Positions 15,926-25,408 of a DNA stretch of 64,000 nt are shown one piece after another. Under the pieces are notes generated by a model that worked only from the letters and a program-made list of their open reading frames with translations, searched no databases and was not told the DNA's origin. Source of the DNA: Mesorhizobium sp. (GTDB taxonomy: Bacteria > Pseudomonadota > Alphaproteobacteria > Rhizobiales > Rhizobiaceae); the NCBI RefSeq assembly GCF_004962245.1, contig NZ_SUHQ01000028.1, positions 42,471-106,470 of the forward strand, read 5' to 3'. Position 1 is the first letter of the stretch. The number at the start of each line of letters is the position of its first letter. Both the position numbers and the translations under genes were made by a program.

Positions 15926-17002
15926 TCATGCCTGGACTGTTATTGTAGGCGCGCCGGGCCCGACACCGCCGATTACGCGGGCCGATGCGTAACCGTCCGC
16001 GACAATCTTTTCGACCAGGGCCGCCGCTTTGTCGCGCGCGCAGGCGACAAGCAGTCCGCCCGAAGTCTGTGGATCGGTGAGAAGATGGCGCCGCCATTCC
16101 GGCATATCGGCGGGCAGGAGCACCGCATCGCCATAGCTTGCCCAATTGCGCCGGGACGCGCCGGTGACGAAGCCTTGCTCCGCCAGCAGCGCGGCTTCGG
16201 AAAAGAGCGGAACGTCGCGATCACGGATGACGAGAGCGCAGCCTGAGCCGCGCGCCATCTCGAGAGCATGTCCGAGCAGGCCGAAACCGGTCACGTCGGT
16301 AATCGCATGGACGCTCTCATCCTGCGCGAGCTCCGATCCGATCCGGTTGAGCAGGGTGGTCGAGGCGATCATCTCGGCATAGCCGCCGGGCGAGAGCGCC
16401 TGCTTCTTGATGGCTGCGGAATAGATGCCGACGCCGAGCGCCTTCGTCAGGATCAAGGCGTCTCCCGGCCTCGCACCCGAATTGCGCCTGATGTCTTCGG
16501 GCCGGCATGTGCCGATCACGGCAAGGCCGTAGATCGGCTCCGGCGAGTCGATCGAGTGGCCGCCGGCGACCGGGATTCCGGCCGTGGCGCAAACTGCCCG
16601 GCCGCCCTTCAGAATGTCTCGGACCATATGCGTCGGCATCTTGTCGAGCGGCATACCGAGAATGGCCAGCGCCATGATCGGCCGGCCGCCCATCGCATAG
16701 ACATCGGAGATCGCGTTGGTCGCGGCGATCCGGCCGAAATCATACGGATCGTCCACCATGGGCATGAAGAAATCGGTGGTGGCGATGACACAGGTGTCGT
16801 CGTCGAGCTGCCAGACGGCGGCATCGTCTCCGGTCTCGGTGCCGACAAGAAGCTGGCGAAAGGGGTTGGCCTCAACCTGGTCCGCGAGAAGCTGCTGAAG
16901 GACGGACGGCGCCAGCTTGCAGCCACAGCCGCCGCCATGCGCAAGGCTGGTCAGGCGAAGCACAGGAGCGTCGGCGACTTCAGGCGAGAGGGCGATTGCC
17001 AT
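15926..17002 (-). CDS. selD: Selenophosphate synthetase
   Basis: The protein has 358 residues from the ATG at 17002, which has AAGGAGG eight bases upstream; the longer frame to 17197 is not needed. It makes selenophosphate from selenide and ATP for Sec-tRNA formation. The active-site segment is GGGCGCK, with Cys in the place where some organisms have Sec. Further family marks are TTDFFMPMVDDPYDFG, NAISDVYAMGG and LTDPQTSGGLLVA. It is transcribed away from the formate dehydrogenase operon it serves. Confidence 0.95.
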   Translation of the reverse strand: MAIALSPEVADAPVLRLTSLAHGGGCGCKLAPSVLQQLLADQVEANPFRQLLVGTETGDDAAVWQLDDDTCVIATTDFFMPMVDDPYDFGRIAATNAISDVYAMGGRPIMALAILGMPLDKMPTHMVRDILKGGRAVCATAGIPVAGGHSIDSPEPIYGLAVIGTCRPEDIRRNSGARPGDALILTKALGVGIYSAAIKKQALSPGGYAEMIASTTLLNRIGSELAQDESVHAITDVTGFGLLGHALEMARGSGCALVIRDRDVPLFSEAALLAEQGFVTGASRRNWASYGDAVLLPADMPEWRRHLLTDPQTSGGLLVACARDKAAALVEKIVADGYASARVIGGVGPGAPTITVQA

Positions 17003-17476
17003 GGCAAGCCTCCTTGGATTGGCACCGAGCGAGATACCGAGCGGAATTGGCTCTGGCCGCACGCTGGCGATCGTTCGAGCATCGATTGGACGGAACGGAG
17101 AGATCAGACGCGGAAACGGTGAGAGCGGTCCGAAGACGGTTGGCGAGAGGAGAAAAGCGGGACACATGCGCAGCACCGGAGCGCGCGCTTGCGCCACCGT
17201 CGGCCGTCGTCCGAAAAGCGCCCCGGCACGCGGGAGCCGTTTCCAACACCACGCAGCACTGTAAGATTAGTTTCGGGCAAGCGTCAATCGCACGCCCTCA
17301 TGCTAAACATGAGTAAATACATCAACTATAATTCGGTATGAAATGCAGAGCAGTCGGACGTCCCCGGTGCAACGCACACTTCGCTTTGTTTGACATTGTC
17401 CTGTTTTGGATCAAAATGCATTCGTACCCTTGGTTCGGGATGCCCTTCGGAGCATCCGCTTCGGGAGGACGTTCAA
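17003..17476. promoter_or_regulatory. Divergent control region between selD and the formate dehydrogenase operon
   Basis: There is no gene in these 474 bases. A perfect dyad, CTCATG-ctaaa-CATGAG, lies at 17297-17313 in the AT-richer centre and could be a regulator site. A TTGACA at 17390-17395 is a candidate -35 box for the rightward operon, but its -10 partner is weak. The fdoG ribosome site GGGAGGA is at 17463-17469. Confidence 0.4.
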
Positions 17477-20400
17477 ATGAACATCGAACTGTCACGGCGC
17501 GCGTTCCTGCAGACGGCAGGCGCGGGTCTCGCCGGTACTACGCTTGGAGCTCTCGGCTTCGGCGATATAGAAGCGGCACATGCTGCGGCGATACGATCCT
17601 TCAAGCTCGCCAACACCACCGAAACACGCAACACCTGTCCATATTGCTCAGTGGCGTGCGGTGTTATCCTCTATTCAAAGGGTGATCTCAGGAAGGGCGA
17701 ACAGGCCGAGATCACCCATATCGAGGGCGATACCGACCATCCGACCAATCGCGGCACTTTGTGCCCCAAGGGCTCGGCCCTGCTCGGCTTCGTCAAGGCC
17801 CCGACCCGCTTGCAACAGCCGATGATCCGCAAGCCCGGAGCGGACAAGTTCGAGCCGACAACGTGGGAAGACGCGCTCGACCGCATCGCCCGCCTGATGA
17901 AGGACGATCGCGACCAGAACTTCGTCGCGACGAACAATGACGGCGTGACGGTCAACCGATGGATTACCACCGGCTTCCTCGCCGCCTCGGCGACGACCAA
18001 TGAAACCGCGTTCGAGACCTACAAGGTGGTCCGCAGCACGGGCATGCTGGTGTTCGACAATCAGGCGCGTGTCTGACACGGCCCGACGGTGGCGAGTCTC
18101 GCCCCAACATTCGGCCGCGGAGCAATGACGAATTCCTGGACCGATATCAGGAACACCGATCTCGTCGTGATCATGGGCGGCAATGCCGCCGAGGCCCACC
18201 CTTGCGGCTTCAAATGGGTCACCGAGGCGAAGGCCAACCGTGGCGCCAAGCTCATCGTCGTCGATCCGCGCTTTACGCGCTCGGCCTCGGTGTCCGATCT
18301 CTATGCACCAATCCGTCAAGGCACGGACATCGCGTTCCTGCTCGGGCTGATCAACTATTGCATCGAAAACGACAAGGTGCAGTGGGAGTATGTGAAGGCG
18401 TTCACCAACGCCGGCTATGTCGTCAAGGAGGGTTTCACTTACCAGGATGGCCTGTTTTCCGGCTACGACGAGGCGAAGCGCGACTATGACAAGTCGAGCT
18501 GGGACTACGAGATCGGTGACGACGGTTTTGCCGTCGTCGATGATACGCTGGCAAATCCTCGCTGCGTCTGGAACCTGCTGAAGAACCATGTCGCGGTCTA
18601 TACGCCGGAAATGGTCGAGCGCATCTGCGGCACGCCGAAGGACACGTTCCTGAAGGTGGCCGAGATGGTGGCGGAGTGCTCGTCGCCGACCAAGGCGATG
18701 ACCTCGATGTACGCGCTCGGCTGGACGCAGCACTCGAAGGGCTCGCAGAACATCCGCGCCATGGCGATGCTGCAGCTCATTTTGGGCAATATCGGCATTC
18801 GCGGTGGCGGCATGAACGCGCTGCGCGGCCACTCCAACATTCAGGGGCTGACCGATGTCGGACTGATGTCCAACCTCCTCCCCGGCTATCTGACGCTGCC
18901 CAACGAGAAGGAACCGGACCTCACCGCCTATATGTCGACGCGCGGTTTCAAGCCGCTCAGGCCGAACCAGATGAGCTACTGGCAGAACTATAGGAAGTTC
19001 TTCGTCAGTTTCCAGAAGGCCATGTACGGCTCGGCGGCAACGCCGGAAAACGACTTCGCCTATGACTACCTGCCGAAGCTCGACGTGCCCGGTTACGACG
19101 TGCTGCGCGCCTTCGAGATGATGCACCAGGGCAAGATGAACCTGTATCTCTGCCAAGGCTTCAACCCGCTGCAATCATTCCCCAACAAGCAGAAGATCAC
19201 GGCCTCGCTCTCCAAGCTCAAGCTCCTGGTCGTCATGGATCCATTGGCTACCGAGACGGCGCGGTTCTGGGAGAACCACGGCGCGCACAACGACGTCGAT
19301 CCGTCGGCGATCCAGACAGAAGTGATCGAACTGCCGTCGACGTGCTTTGCCGAAGACGACGGCTCGCTCACCAATTCGGGGCGCTGGCTGCAGTGGCACT
19401 GGGCCGGCGGCACACCGCCGGGCGAGGCCAAGCGCGACACCTGGATCATGGCGCAGATACATCTGCGCCTGAAGGAACTCTATCGCAAGGAAGGCGGCGC
19501 CTTCCCCGATCCGATCGTCAATCTCCATTGGCCCTATGCCGATCCGGGCGATCCGATGGCCGAGGAAATCGCCCAGGAGATCAATGGCCGGGCGCTCGCG
19601 ACGGTGACGGACACGACCGACCCGACCAAGGTGCTTGCCGAGGCCGGGAAACTGTTGCCGGGCTTCGCCGCGCTGCGCGACGACGGCTCCACATCCTGCG
19701 GCTGCTGGATCTATTCCGGCTGCTTCAACGAGAAAGGCAACAACATGGCCCGCCGGGACACTGACGATCCCGACGAGACAGGCGCCTACCTGAAATGGGC
19801 GTTCTCGTGGCCGGCCAATCGCCGCATCCTCTACAATAGGGCTTCGGCCGACCTGAACGGGAAGGCCTGGGACCCCGACCGCAAGGTGATCGAATGGGAC
19901 GGTGCGAAATGGTCGGGTTATGACGTCCCCGACATCGCGCCGACAGCGAAGCCCGGCGAGGTCGGCCCCTTCATCATGAATCCGGAAGGCGTGTCGCGCC
20001 TCTTCACCCGGGGCATGATGCGGGACGGACCGTTCCCGGCGCATTACGAGCCGTTCGAATCGCCCATCGTCAATCCGGTCGCGCCCAACGTCCGGGGCAA
20101 CCCGGCAGCGCGGGTATTCGAAGGGGATTTCAAGCAGTTCGCCGAGGCGGCCTCGGCGGAGTTCCCCTATGCGGCGACCTCCTACCGACTGACCGAGCAT
20201 TTCCACTTCTGGACCAAGCACGTCATCGTCAACGCCGTGATGCAGCCGGAGTTCTTCGTGGAGATATCGGAACAGCTGGCGGCCGAAAAGGGTATCGCCA
20301 GAGGCGGTTGGGTACGCGTTTGGTCCAAGCGCGGCTCGGTCACGGCGAAGGCGGTGGTCACCAAGCGGATCAAGCCGCTGACCTGTGACGGCAAGACCGT

Positions 20401-20563
20401 CCACATCGTCGGCATTCCGCTGCACTGGGGCTTCACCGGAGCGGCAAAGAAGGGCTTCGGCCCGAACATGCTGACGCCCTATGTCGGCGACGCCAACATC
20501 GAGACGCCCGAATACAAGGCGTTTCTGGTCAATATCGAGCCCGTTTCCGGGCCGGTGGCATAG
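17477..20563 (+). CDS. fdoG: Formate dehydrogenase catalytic subunit, selenocysteine-containing (FdnG/FdoG type)
   Basis: The protein has 1028 residues if the UGA at 18074-18076 is read as selenocysteine (Sec200). It oxidises formate to CO2 in the periplasm with a bis-MGD molybdenum or tungsten cofactor and passes electrons to the iron-sulfur subunit. The Tat signal is SRRAFLQTAGAG. A 4Fe4S motif, CPYCSVACG, lies near residues 55-63. The stretch NQARV-Sec-HGPTVASLAPTFGRGAMTN matches the Sec site of E. coli FdnG/FdoG from memory. Both halves are in one frame, and the length matches the 1015-residue enterobacterial enzymes. A gene finder ignoring Sec would split it at 18076. Confidence 0.96.
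18074..18105 (+). promoter_or_regulatory. Selenocysteine UGA codon and bacterial SECIS hairpin
   Basis: UGA is at 18074-18076. Twelve bases on, GG (18088-18089) pairs with CC (18104-18105), U18090 is bulged, and GGCGA (18091-18095) pairs with UCGCC (18099-18103) around a GUC apical loop. The bulged U and the G-U in the loop are the features that SelB recognises, and the loop lies 23 bases from the U of UGA, as in E. coli fdhF. Confidence 0.93.
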
Positions 20564-20574
20564 GGAGGCGGCAG

Positions 20575-21525
20575 ATGTTTCCTCCAATTGCCAATCCTTC
20601 GGTAACGGACGTGACGCCCCGCTTCTCGGACAAAGACCTCGTCCGCCGTTCCGCCTCAACGGTATCTGCGCCGGCCGAGCGGCTGGCGGAGGTGGCCAAG
20701 CTCATCGACGTCTCGAAATGCATCGGCTGCAAGGCCTGCCAGACAGCCTGCATCGAGTGGAACGACACGCATCCGGCGGTCGGCGTCAATGCCGGCGTCT
20801 ATGAGAATCCGCCCGACCTGACGCCGGACATGTTCACGCTCATGCGCTTCAGCGAATGGGAGAACCCGGAGACGAACAACCTCGAATGGCTGATCCGCAA
20901 GGACGGCTGCATGCACTGCGAAGATCCGGGCTGCCTCAAAGCCTGTCCGGCGCCTGGTGCTATCGTTCAATATTCCAATGGCATTGTCGACTTCGTCCAT
21001 GAGAACTGCATCGGCTGCGGCTACTGTATCAAGGGGTGTCCATTCAACATCCCGCGCATTTCCCGCGTCGACCATACGGCCTACAAATGCACGCTCTGCT
21101 CGGACCGCGTCGCCGTCGGCCAAGGCCCTGCCTGCGCCAAGGCCTGCCCGACCCAGGCGATCGTCTTCGGCACAAAGGAAGAGATGAAGCAGCATGCCGA
21201 GGGCCGCATTACCGACCTGAAGGCGCGCGGCTATGCGAATGCCGGCCTCTACGATCCGCCAGGTGTCGGCGGAACGCACGTGATGTACGTGCTGCACCAT
21301 GCGGATCAGCCCGAGCTCTATTCCGGCCTGCCGAAGGAGCCGAGGATCAGTCCTCTCGTGGAAGCGTGGAAGGGCATCACCAAATATGCCGGCCTGACCG
21401 TGCTTGGGGTCGCGGCCGGTGTCGGCCTGCTCCACCATCTGGTCATGGGGCCGAACAGGGTTTCGGACACGGATGAGGAGAATGCCGAACGGCTAGTGCG
21501 GAATGACGGCCATGACAGCGCATGA
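20575..21525 (+). CDS. fdoH: Formate dehydrogenase iron-sulfur (beta) subunit
   Basis: The protein has 316 residues with four 4Fe4S cluster motifs (CIGCKACQTAC, CMHCEDPGCLKAC, CIGCGYCIKGC, CTLCSDR plus CAKAC). Near the C-terminus one membrane helix (GLTVLGVAAGVGLLHHLVMG) anchors it, as in FdnH/FdoH. It carries electrons from the catalytic subunit to the cytochrome b subunit. It starts twelve bases after fdoG with GGGAGGCGG upstream, and its end overlaps the gamma subunit by 23 bases. Confidence 0.95.
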   Translation: MFPPIANPSVTDVTPRFSDKDLVRRSASTVSAPAERLAEVAKLIDVSKCIGCKACQTACIEWNDTHPAVGVNAGVYENPPDLTPDMFTLMRFSEWENPETNNLEWLIRKDGCMHCEDPGCLKACPAPGAIVQYSNGIVDFVHENCIGCGYCIKGCPFNIPRISRVDHTAYKCTLCSDRVAVGQGPACAKACPTQAIVFGTKEEMKQHAEGRITDLKARGYANAGLYDPPGVGGTHVMYVLHHADQPELYSGLPKEPRISPLVEAWKGITKYAGLTVLGVAAGVGLLHHLVMGPNRVSDTDEENAERLVRNDGHDSA

Positions 21526-22204
21526 TGTCGAACCTGGTAAAGTACATCCGGGCAAGCCCGTCACGGTGGACCGGTACACGGTGGGCGCGCGGATCAACCA
21601 CTGGATCACGGCGGCGAGCCTGATCCTGCTTGCCCTGTCCGGCCTCGCGCTGTTTCACCCGAGCCTGTTCTTTCTGTCCGGGCTGTTCGGTGGCGGCCAG
21701 TTCACCCGCTTCATACATCCATGGATCGGCGTCCTTCTCTTCTTCAGCTTCTTCGGGCTTTTCATCCGGTTCTGGAAGGCGAACCTATGGAAGCGCGAAG
21801 ACCGGGCCTGGCTCACGCGCTTTCGCGACGTGCTGGCCAATCACGAGGAGAATGCGCCGGAAGTCGGCAAGTATAATGCCGGCCAGAAATTCGTGTTCTG
21901 GGCAATGTCAGTCCTGATCGTCATCCTGATATCGAGTGGCCTGGTCGTCTGGGATCAGTATTTCTCCGCCTACACGACGATCGGTCAACAGCGGGTAGCG
22001 CTCCTCATTCATGCCATCGCGGCCGTTGCGATAATCGGCGTCTGGATCATCCATTTCTATTCGGCGTTCTGGGTGCGAGGCACGATTCCCGCCATGACGC
22101 GCGGTTCGGTGACGGGTGGCTGGGCCTGGCGGCATCATCGCAAATGGTTGCGGGAACTTGTTACGAAACCGGGCGGAAGATCGGGATCGAAGCCCGCCGA
22201 ATGA
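21503..22204 (+). CDS. fdoI: Formate dehydrogenase cytochrome b556 (gamma) subunit
   Basis: The protein has 233 residues with four membrane helices and conserved histidines (RINHWITAAS, RFIHPWIG, LIHAIAAVAIIGVWIIH) that would hold two haem b groups, as in FdnI/FdoI. It reduces the quinone pool with electrons from formate. It starts inside the end of fdoH, either at 21503 or three codons later at 21512. The C-terminal tail is basic and cytoplasmic. Confidence 0.94.
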   Translation: MTAMTAHDVEPGKVHPGKPVTVDRYTVGARINHWITAASLILLALSGLALFHPSLFFLSGLFGGGQFTRFIHPWIGVLLFFSFFGLFIRFWKANLWKREDRAWLTRFRDVLANHEENAPEVGKYNAGQKFVFWAMSVLIVILISSGLVVWDQYFSAYTTIGQQRVALLIHAIAAVAIIGVWIIHFYSAFWVRGTIPAMTRGSVTGGWAWRHHRKWLRELVTKPGGRSGSKPAE

Positions 22205-22253
22205 GCGGGGTTAATCAGCCAACCACGTGGCCCGTGTGGTTCGTGAGGTGAAT

Positions 22254-23171
22254 ATGCCAAGGCAGATCGTTCCGTCGGATATCGATCCCACCGCCATCGG
22301 TGAAGTCTCGGCGCCGCCTTTCGTCCGCCTGCCTGATCCGACGCGTCTGTTCGCTCGCCGCGCCCAGAGGCTGAATGCACTGGCCGAAACCCATGAACTC
22401 GGTCCTTATCTCCGCTTCCTCGCTGCTCTCGCCGATGTCCAGCACGGCATACAGGACGGCCTGTCCGCTCCGGATCTGCCGGAAACGGAGGTGCGTGAAC
22501 GGGCGCACGCTTTCGGGATGCCTCCGCTCGATCGTGACAGGTTCGCCCCTGGGACGCTCTTCGAGACGCTCGACCGCCTGATGCTGGCGGCTTCGGCCAT
22601 CGAGAAGCCTCAGGCCGCGGCGGATGCGCTCGACCGACTGAAGCTGGCCGCGCCTCCGGAGCGCGATGCCATGGTGCGCAACGTGCTCGCCGATGCAATC
22701 GCGGCTGACGCATTGGCCGAGCATGTTTATGTCGCAGCGGCGCTGCAGCTTCATTTCGCGCGTCTTGCCGCTTGCCTCGACGCCGCCACGCTGGTCCCGG
22801 TAGGTGACGGCGCATGTCCTGTCTGCGGCGGGCCGCCGGTGTCCTCGATGATCGTCGGTTGGCATGGCTCCCACGGGGCAAGGTTCTGTGCATGCTCGCT
22901 CTGCGGGACGCTCTGGAACTATGTGCGCATCAAATGCACCCTGTGCGGCTCGACCAAGGGGATTGGCTATCTGGAAGTCGAAGGGGGATCCGGCACTGTG
23001 AAGGCCGAGACCTGCGATTCATGCGGCTGCTATGTGAAAATCCTGCATCAGCACAAGGATCCCGCCCTCGATCCGGTTGCCGACGACGTGGCGACGCTCG
23101 GCCTGGACCTGCTCGTCCGTGAGAGCGGCTACCGCCGCGGATCGTTCAACCCATTCCTTATCGGCTATTGA
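22254..23171 (+). CDS. fdhE: FdhE, formate dehydrogenase accessory protein
   Basis: The protein has 305 residues from the ATG at 22254 behind GTGAGGTG; a GTG at 22227 would add nine residues. It is a rubredoxin-like metal-binding protein needed to make active membrane formate dehydrogenase, interacting with the catalytic subunit before export. The cysteine pairs CPVCGG, CACSLCG, CTLCG and CDSCGC are intact. It sits 49 bases after fdoI and directly before selA. Confidence 0.93.
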   Translation: MPRQIVPSDIDPTAIGEVSAPPFVRLPDPTRLFARRAQRLNALAETHELGPYLRFLAALADVQHGIQDGLSAPDLPETEVRERAHAFGMPPLDRDRFAPGTLFETLDRLMLAASAIEKPQAAADALDRLKLAAPPERDAMVRNVLADAIAADALAEHVYVAAALQLHFARLAACLDAATLVPVGDGACPVCGGPPVSSMIVGWHGSHGARFCACSLCGTLWNYVRIKCTLCGSTKGIGYLEVEGGSGTVKAETCDSCGCYVKILHQHKDPALDPVADDVATLGLDLLVRESGYRRGSFNPFLIGY

Positions 23172-23178
23172 GGACGCG

Positions 23179-24597
23179 ATGACCGCTTTGCCCGCACGTC
23201 GCTTGCGTGATCTTCCATCGGTCGATCAGGTACTGCAGACGCCGCTTGGATCCACGGCGATCCAGCGCTTTGGCCGGCAACTCGCGACGGCGGCTGTCCG
23301 CGCGGCACTTGCCGCGGCGCGGGAAGCCTGCCGTGGCGGAGCCGCAGTGCCGCAGCCCAGCGATGTCGCCGCCGACGCCGTGGGGCAGCTCAAGGCGGCC
23401 GAGCGCCCTTCCCTGCGTCCGGTCTTCAACCTGACCGGCACGGTGCTGCACACCAATCTCGGCCGCGCGCCGCTCGCCGAGGAGGCGATCGAGGCGGTGC
23501 GCGCTGCAATGCGCGAAGCGGTCGCTCTCGAATTCGATCTCGACACCGGAAAGCGCGGCGAGCGGGACGATCATCTGCGTTCGCTCGTTTGCGAACTGAC
23601 GGGAGCGGAAGACGCAACCGTGGTCAACAACAATGCGGCGGCTGTCCTTCTTGTCCTCAACACGCTGGCGCTCGATCGCGAGGCGATCGTCTCGCGCGGC
23701 GAGTTGATCGAGATCGGCGGCTCGTTCAGGATGCCCGAGATCATGGCCCGCGCCGGCGCCAAGGTGGTCGAGGTCGGAACCACCAACCGCACGCATCCGA
23801 AGGACTATGTCGCGGCGATCGGCCAGGAGACCGGGCTGGTCCTCAAGGTGCACACCTCGAACTACCGCGTCGAGGGGTTCACGGCCGAGGTGGGCGCGCG
23901 CGAACTGGCTTCCATCGCCAAGGCGCGGGGCGTGCCCCTTGTCCACGACCTCGGCTCCGGCACACTTTTCGATCTTGCCGCCTATGGCCTCAAGCATGAG
24001 CCAACCGTTCGCGAGGCGATTGCCGACGGCGCGGATCTGGTCACCTTTTCCGGCGACAAGCTGCTCGGCGGCCCCCAGGCGGGCTTCATCGTCGGCAGCA
24101 AAGCTCTGCTCGCCGCGATCAGCCTTAATCCGATGAAGCGGGCGCTCCGGGTCGACAAGCTTCGGCTCGCCGCGCTCGAGGCGACGTTGAAGCTCTACCG
24201 TGACCCCGATCGCCTGGCTGAGCGGCTGCCGACGCTGAGGCTGCTGGCGCGCCCCTCGGCCGAGATTGCGGCCCAGGCAGAGCGCCTTGCGCCCATGGTT
24301 GCCGATGCTCTGGGTGAGGCTTTCGTCGTGGAGACAGTGGAATGCCGCAGCCAGGTCGGGTCGGGAGCCCTGCCGCTTGAGACGATATCCAGCGCCGGTC
24401 TTGCTCTGCGGGTGAAGTCCGGCGGCGGGAAGGCGCTGGAAGCGCTCGCGGCGGCATTGCGCCGGCTGCGCGTTCCTGTGATCGGGCGCATCGAGAACCG
24501 GGCGCTTGTGCTCGATCTGCGCTGCCTCGACGACGAAGCGGGCTTCCGTGCAAACCTCGCCGGCTTCGATCCGGGAGGGGCCGATGCGCTGGTTTGA
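23179..24597 (+). CDS. selA: Selenocysteine synthase
   Basis: The protein has 472 residues from the ATG at 23179, seven bases after fdhE. It converts Ser-tRNA-Sec to Sec-tRNA-Sec using selenophosphate and PLP. The family core includes FNLTGTVLHTNLGRAPL, VVNNNAAAVLLVLNTLA and the PLP-lysine segment TFSGDKLLGGPQAG. Length and motifs are complete. The next gene starts within its last 14 bases. Confidence 0.95.
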   Translation: MTALPARRLRDLPSVDQVLQTPLGSTAIQRFGRQLATAAVRAALAAAREACRGGAAVPQPSDVAADAVGQLKAAERPSLRPVFNLTGTVLHTNLGRAPLAEEAIEAVRAAMREAVALEFDLDTGKRGERDDHLRSLVCELTGAEDATVVNNNAAAVLLVLNTLALDREAIVSRGELIEIGGSFRMPEIMARAGAKVVEVGTTNRTHPKDYVAAIGQETGLVLKVHTSNYRVEGFTAEVGARELASIAKARGVPLVHDLGSGTLFDLAAYGLKHEPTVREAIADGADLVTFSGDKLLGGPQAGFIVGSKALLAAISLNPMKRALRVDKLRLAALEATLKLYRDPDRLAERLPTLRLLARPSAEIAAQAERLAPMVADALGEAFVVETVECRSQVGSGALPLETISSAGLALRVKSGGGKALEALAAALRRLRVPVIGRIENRALVLDLRCLDDEAGFRANLAGFDPGGADALV

Positions 24598-25408
24598 GAG
24601 CCTCGCGCGCCGGTCGGCCGAAATGCACCGGCCGGCCGACGTGCCCCGGCCGGCCGACGTGCCGGTAGCCGAACGCCTGGCAGAGGCCTTGGAGGCGGCC
24701 AGTCGCGGTGACTATGCGGCGGCCTTGGGCATATGGGAGCCGCTGGCTCATGCCGGGGTCGCGCGTGCGCAGAACAATATCGGCGCCTGCTTCGCGGAAG
24801 GATTTGGCGTCGAGCCCAACCGCGATCTCGCCTTCCGCTGGCTGGCGCTCTCCGCCGAGGCCGGCGACGCCGTTGGGCAGCGGAACCTGGCGTCGCTCTA
24901 TTTCCGTGGCGAGGGCGTTGCGCCGGACTACGGCCGCGCAGCCGAGCTCTACCGAGCAGCCGCGGAACAGGGCGACGGACCGGCGCAGGACATGCTGAGC
25001 TGGATGCTGCTCGAAGGCGAGGTGGTAGAGCCTGATCCCGCAGCGGCGCGGCGCTGGGCGGCTGCCGCCGCCGAGCAGGGAATAGCGTCGGCCATGACGC
25101 GGCTCGGCATGATCCATCACAATGCGCTCGGCGTACCGCGCGATCCCGCCGAGGCCGTCCGCTGGTGGCGCAGTGCCGCCTTGCGCGGGGACGCTGACGG
25201 ACAGGCCATGCTCGGCGCCGCCTGCCATCTTGGAGCGGGTGCGGCGGCCGACGGGGTCGAGGGGTATGCCTGGCTCCTGCGTGCGAGCGCAGCAGGCAGC
25301 GCGCTCGCCGAACGGTATCTGCCGGCCGCGCGTGCCGCCCTCAGCCCTGACGAGACCGCCGAGGCCGAGCGTCGTGCCGCGGCATCATTGACGGGAGGCG
25401 GATCATGA
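24584..25408 (+). CDS. Sel1-repeat protein between selA and selB
   Basis: The protein has 274 residues from the ATG at 24584, which overlaps the end of selA and follows GGGAGGGG. After a short N-terminal region with a tandem RPADVP repeat come about six Sel1/TPR-like helical repeats (for example GVARAQNNIGACFAEGFGVE, GDAVGQRNLASLYFRGEGV, and so on). Such repeats usually bind other proteins. It overlaps selB by four bases, so it is fully embedded in the Sec operon. I recall a similar arrangement in Sinorhizobium. No function in Sec insertion is established; a scaffold role is conjecture. Confidence 0.85.
   Translation: MRWFESLARRSAEMHRPADVPRPADVPVAERLAEALEAASRGDYAAALGIWEPLAHAGVARAQNNIGACFAEGFGVEPNRDLAFRWLALSAEAGDAVGQRNLASLYFRGEGVAPDYGRAAELYRAAAEQGDGPAQDMLSWMLLEGEVVEPDPAAARRWAAAAAEQGIASAMTRLGMIHHNALGVPRDPAEAVRWWRSAALRGDADGQAMLGAACHLGAGAAADGVEGYAWLLRASAAGSALAERYLPAARAALSPDETAEAERRAAASLTGGGS

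Noticed and set aside
17003..17197. An N-terminal extension of SelD
   Set aside because: The ATG at 17002 has a perfect ribosome site and gives the normal SelD length; the extension lacks conserved residues.
17390..18076. Formate dehydrogenase as a nonsense-mutated pseudogene in two pieces
   Set aside because: The UGA falls at the conserved Sec position, both halves share the frame, a SECIS hairpin follows, and selA, selB, selD and tRNA-Sec are present.
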